From JBNJEM01 sp051745935 (GTDB lineage Bacteria; Planctomycetota; Planctomycetia; Pirellulales; Pirellulaceae): a stretch of DNA of 16,133 nt. Shown piece after piece: positions 13,795 through 16,133 of the stretch. Every line of letters starts with the position of its first letter. Position 1 is the stretch's first letter. Location: the NCBI GenBank assembly GCA_051745935.1, contig JBNJEM010000096.1:1-16133 (forward strand), in the 5' to 3' direction. The translations under genes were made by a program, and so were the position numbers. The notes under the pieces are model-generated. The model was not told the origin of the DNA and made no database searches. It was given only the letters and a program-made list of their open reading frames with translations.

Positions 13795-16133
13795 ATGAGA
13801 ACTTTAATAAGAACACTGTGCATGTTGATGGCAACAATGCACTGCGGTGCGACAACCCTTCGGGCCACTGGCAAAGCGGAGGCGCAAGCCCATGCTATCA
13901 TCGAAAGCACTGGTTTTAGAGACGGTCTGATAGTCGAGATCGACTGCGACGGCGGGGAATTGACCGCGGCCTTGGGAAACGCGACCAACAGCATGGTCCA
14001 GGGATTGGACACCGACTATGGCCAGGTCCAGCAAACCCGGCAGGCAGTCCGCAAACGTGGATTGGGGGGAAGAGTTTCCGCCCGTTTTTTTGACGGTCGC
14101 AAATTGCCCTACGCCGACAATCTGGTCAACCTTGTCCTGGTGAAAGCGGAAACCACTGTCCCCAAGAAAGAGATTATGCGCGTTTTGACGCCGTTGGGCA
14201 CGGCCTGGCTCGACGGCGAGAAGATGACGAAGCCCTGGCCTGACGATATCGACGAATGGAGCCATTATCTGCATGGAGCGGACAACAATGCGGTGGCGGC
14301 GGACAAGAAAGTCAATCTGCCCCGCTCCATTCAGTGGAAAGCGGGGCCTGAGTGGGACCGCAGTCATGCGGAGATGTCCAGCATGAGCGCGGCCGTGACT
14401 GCCAAGGGCAGAATCTTCTATATTATCGACGACGCGCCGCTTATGACTATACGCTTCCCCCCACAGTGGAAGCTGGTGGCCCGTGACGCGTTCAACGGCA
14501 AATTCCTTTGGGAAAAGCCGCTTGCGAACTGGGTCGACACCTTGCGGGTCTTCCGTTCCGGGCCAGTCCATCTGCAACGCCGGCTCACGGCCAAAGGCGA
14601 CCGTGTCTATGCGACCCTGGGCCTCGACGCGCCGGTTTCGGTTTTCGATGCGGCGACCGGCAAAAAACTGCAGACCTATGAAGGCACCGAATATACGGAA
14701 GAGATATCTGTCGCGAACGGGCTGCTCTATCTGGTGGTAGGGACATCGGAAACAAATCGGCATGGAGACCCCAAGCACGGTCAGGGGCACAGGGGTCTGC
14801 GTGAAGAAAGGGAACCGGAGCCAAGCGATTTCCGCTATATCACCGCCATCGATCCGCAGACGGGGAATACGGTCTGGAAGCGCGACTACTCGGGGAAAGA
14901 AATGCTCATGCCCGTGACGATGGCAATCAAGGGGAAGTATGTCGCCTATAAGACCACCGAAGGAGTTGTCTGTCTCGACAGCCGGAGCGGGAAAAAGCTG
15001 TGGCAGACAGAAGAACCCACTCCCGACCGGCGCATGGCATGGTCGGCACCCACTGTAGTAGCGACTGAAGATGTTCTTTTGTGCGTGGACCGCGTTGTCG
15101 ATGAAAAGGCGAAGGCCGCGGACGGATCGATCGAATGGGGTGTCGGAAGTGCGAGCGTGAGGAATGTGCCGCGATCCGCCAAGACATTGCTGCGAGCCTA
15201 CGATATTGATAATGGGGAGTTCCTGTGGGATGCTCCCTGCAAGGAAAACTACAATGCGCCCGCGGATGTATTTGTAGTCGGCGACACAGTATATGCCAGT
15301 ACTGGGTACGAGGGCTATGACCTCCGAACCGGCAAGCAAAAAACAAAGATCAACAAGAAGCGACCGCCTGTCTCCATGCCGCATGCTCGTTGCTACCGGG
15401 ACAAAGCCACCGAAAGATTCATCTTTGAAGCTGCTACCGGCGTTGAATTGTTCGATTTCGAGGACGGCTGGGTAGGCAACAACTCCTGGGTTCGCGGCGC
15501 CTGCCAATATGGCATTTTGCCGGCCAATGGCTTTTTGTATGCCCCGCCCGACCCCTGCGCCTGTTACGCGGCGGTCAAAGTGAGCGGATTCTTCGCCGCG
15601 TCGCCGCAACGGAAGTCAACGCCAAACATGGAATTACCCGCGATCCCCGTCCGCGTCGAAGGTCCCGCCTATGGAACAATAAAGGCCGACAACACCGATG
15701 AAAACGGCTGGCCCATGTACCGCCAGAACCCGCAACGCGACGGCGCCATCGACATGGATCTGCCCGACAGAGCTGAGACACGTTGGCGTGAGAAGTTGGC
15801 GTCAACAAAACTCACCCAGCCGGTTGTCGTCGATTCCTGCCTGATCGTCGGCGGCGTCGACAACCACACAGTCTATGCGCTGGATGCGGATAGCGGTGAA
15901 AAGAGGTGGAACTTCGTCGCGGGCGGCCGCATCGACAGTGCCCCCACGATCTACAAGGGGCAGGTAATCTTTGGCTCGGCCGACGGGTGGGTATACAGTT
16001 TGGATATGGGCAGTGGACAGTTGGTCTGGCGGTTCCGGGCGGCGCCGAACGCGATGCAGGTCGGGGTGGAAAGCCAGCTCGAGTCCGCCTGGCCGGTACA
16101 TGGTTCCGTTCTGGTGCACAACGACACCCTTTA
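13795..16133 (+). CDS. Exported methyltransferase-like/PQQ-type beta-propeller fusion (3' end outside window)
   Basis: A continuous frame of 779 codons from ATG 13795, still open at the window end. Residues 1-25 look like a signal peptide (MRTLIRT, then LCMLMATMHC). Residues 31-140 have a class I methyltransferase-like order: GLIVEIDCDGGELTAAL (motif I position), GLDTDY (motif II), LPYADNLVNLVLV, IMRVLTPLGTAWLDG. Motif I reads E-I-D-C-D-G-G where E-I-G-x-G-x-G is expected, so SAM binding is doubtful. DDIDEWSHYLHGADNNAV (150-167) leads into the propeller. Blade signatures of the form LDxxTGxxxW recur: ARDAFNGKFLW (229-239), VFDAATGKK, AIDPQTGNTVW, CLDSRSGKKLW, AYDIDNGEFLW, ALDADSGEKRW and SLDMGSGQLVW. 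GWPMYRQNPQRDG (from 638) looks like the start of a second propeller. I recall similar fusions in planctomycetes; the function is unknown. PQQ cofactor use is not implied by the repeats. Confidence 0.9.
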   Translation, partial: MRTLIRTLCMLMATMHCGATTLRATGKAEAQAHAIIESTGFRDGLIVEIDCDGGELTAALGNATNSMVQGLDTDYGQVQQTRQAVRKRGLGGRVSARFFDGRKLPYADNLVNLVLVKAETTVPKKEIMRVLTPLGTAWLDGEKMTKPWPDDIDEWSHYLHGADNNAVAADKKVNLPRSIQWKAGPEWDRSHAEMSSMSAAVTAKGRIFYIIDDAPLMTIRFPPQWKLVARDAFNGKFLWEKPLANWVDTLRVFRSGPVHLQRRLTAKGDRVYATLGLDAPVSVFDAATGKKLQTYEGTEYTEEISVANGLLYLVVGTSETNRHGDPKHGQGHRGLREEREPEPSDFRYITAIDPQTGNTVWKRDYSGKEMLMPVTMAIKGKYVAYKTTEGVVCLDSRSGKKLWQTEEPTPDRRMAWSAPTVVATEDVLLCVDRVVDEKAKAADGSIEWGVGSASVRNVPRSAKTLLRAYDIDNGEFLWDAPCKENYNAPADVFVVGDTVYASTGYEGYDLRTGKQKTKINKKRPPVSMPHARCYRDKATERFIFEAATGVELFDFEDGWVGNNSWVRGACQYGILPANGFLYAPPDPCACYAAVKVSGFFAASPQRKSTPNMELPAIPVRVEGPAYGTIKADNTDENGWPMYRQNPQRDGAIDMDLPDRAETRWREKLASTKLTQPVVVDSCLIVGGVDNHTVYALDADSGEKRWNFVAGGRIDSAPTIYKGQVIFGSADGWVYSLDMGSGQLVWRFRAAPNAMQVGVESQLESAWPVHGSVLVHNDTL

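Noticed and set aside
13458..13919. 153-codon plus-strand open frame overlapping the start of the propeller gene
   Set aside because: Runs in a different frame through the putative transposase scrap and the promoter region into the signal peptide of the real gene; no start signal.
13804..15609. A 601-codon open frame on the minus strand
   Set aside because: It is antisense to the methyltransferase-like/propeller gene on the plus strand, whose translation shows repeated propeller motifs and a signal peptide. The minus-strand product has no recognisable domain and no ribosome binding site.
1..16133. CRISPR array or intact mobile element
   Set aside because: The only multi-copy repeat is dispersed singly in both orientations without spacers. 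No complete transposase, integrase or paired insertion-sequence ends were found.

Overview
The window reads as chromosomal DNA from a member of the Planctomycetota, probably near Pirellulales. This is inferred from gene content, not from a marker gene. The supporting signs are several proteins of types I associate with planctomycetes (a small two-helix membrane protein, a Tat-like exported protein, a HEAT-type membrane protein, and a methyltransferase-like/PQQ-propeller fusion), a cyanobacterial-type GlgC, a long bacterial LeuRS, loose gene packing with long intergenic stretches, and moderately GC-rich DNA. No rRNA, tRNA, CRISPR array or intact insertion sequence is visible.

Layout. 1-1298: a small membrane-protein gene (351-638, +) sits between two oppositely oriented copies of a dispersed ~105-bp repeat, followed by a small exported-protein gene (999-1298, -). 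1299-1989 has no recognisable gene. 1990-3606 (+) is a stand-alone Aas-type acyl-ACP/acyl-CoA ligase, convergent with 3716-4678 (-), a Tat-like exported protein of unknown function. 4679-5652 holds no gene except a 14-bp tandem duplication just before 5653-6924 (+), a membrane-anchored HEAT-like protein. That gene converges with glgC (7080-8372, -), with repeat copy 3 wedged between them and touching the glgC stop. leuS (8527-11364, -) lies upstream of glgC on the same strand. map (11937-12743, +) diverges from leuS, with repeat copy 4 in the shared upstream region. 12744-13794 is a graveyard: a strong hairpin, a 41-bp imperfect inverted pair, an N-terminal remnant of a REP-associated (RAYT) transposase and a possible IS transposase scrap. 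13795 to the window end (+) is the 5' part (779 codons, no stop) of an exported protein joining a degenerate class I methyltransferase-like domain to PQQ-type beta-propeller repeats.

The genes do not form one pathway. leuS and map are translation housekeeping, glgC commits glucose-1-phosphate to glycogen, and the ligase belongs to lipid metabolism. The most unusual elements are the structured repeat family, whose copies show a compensatory base change in one hairpin, and the exported methyltransferase-like/propeller fusion, whose SAM motif has lost key glycines.
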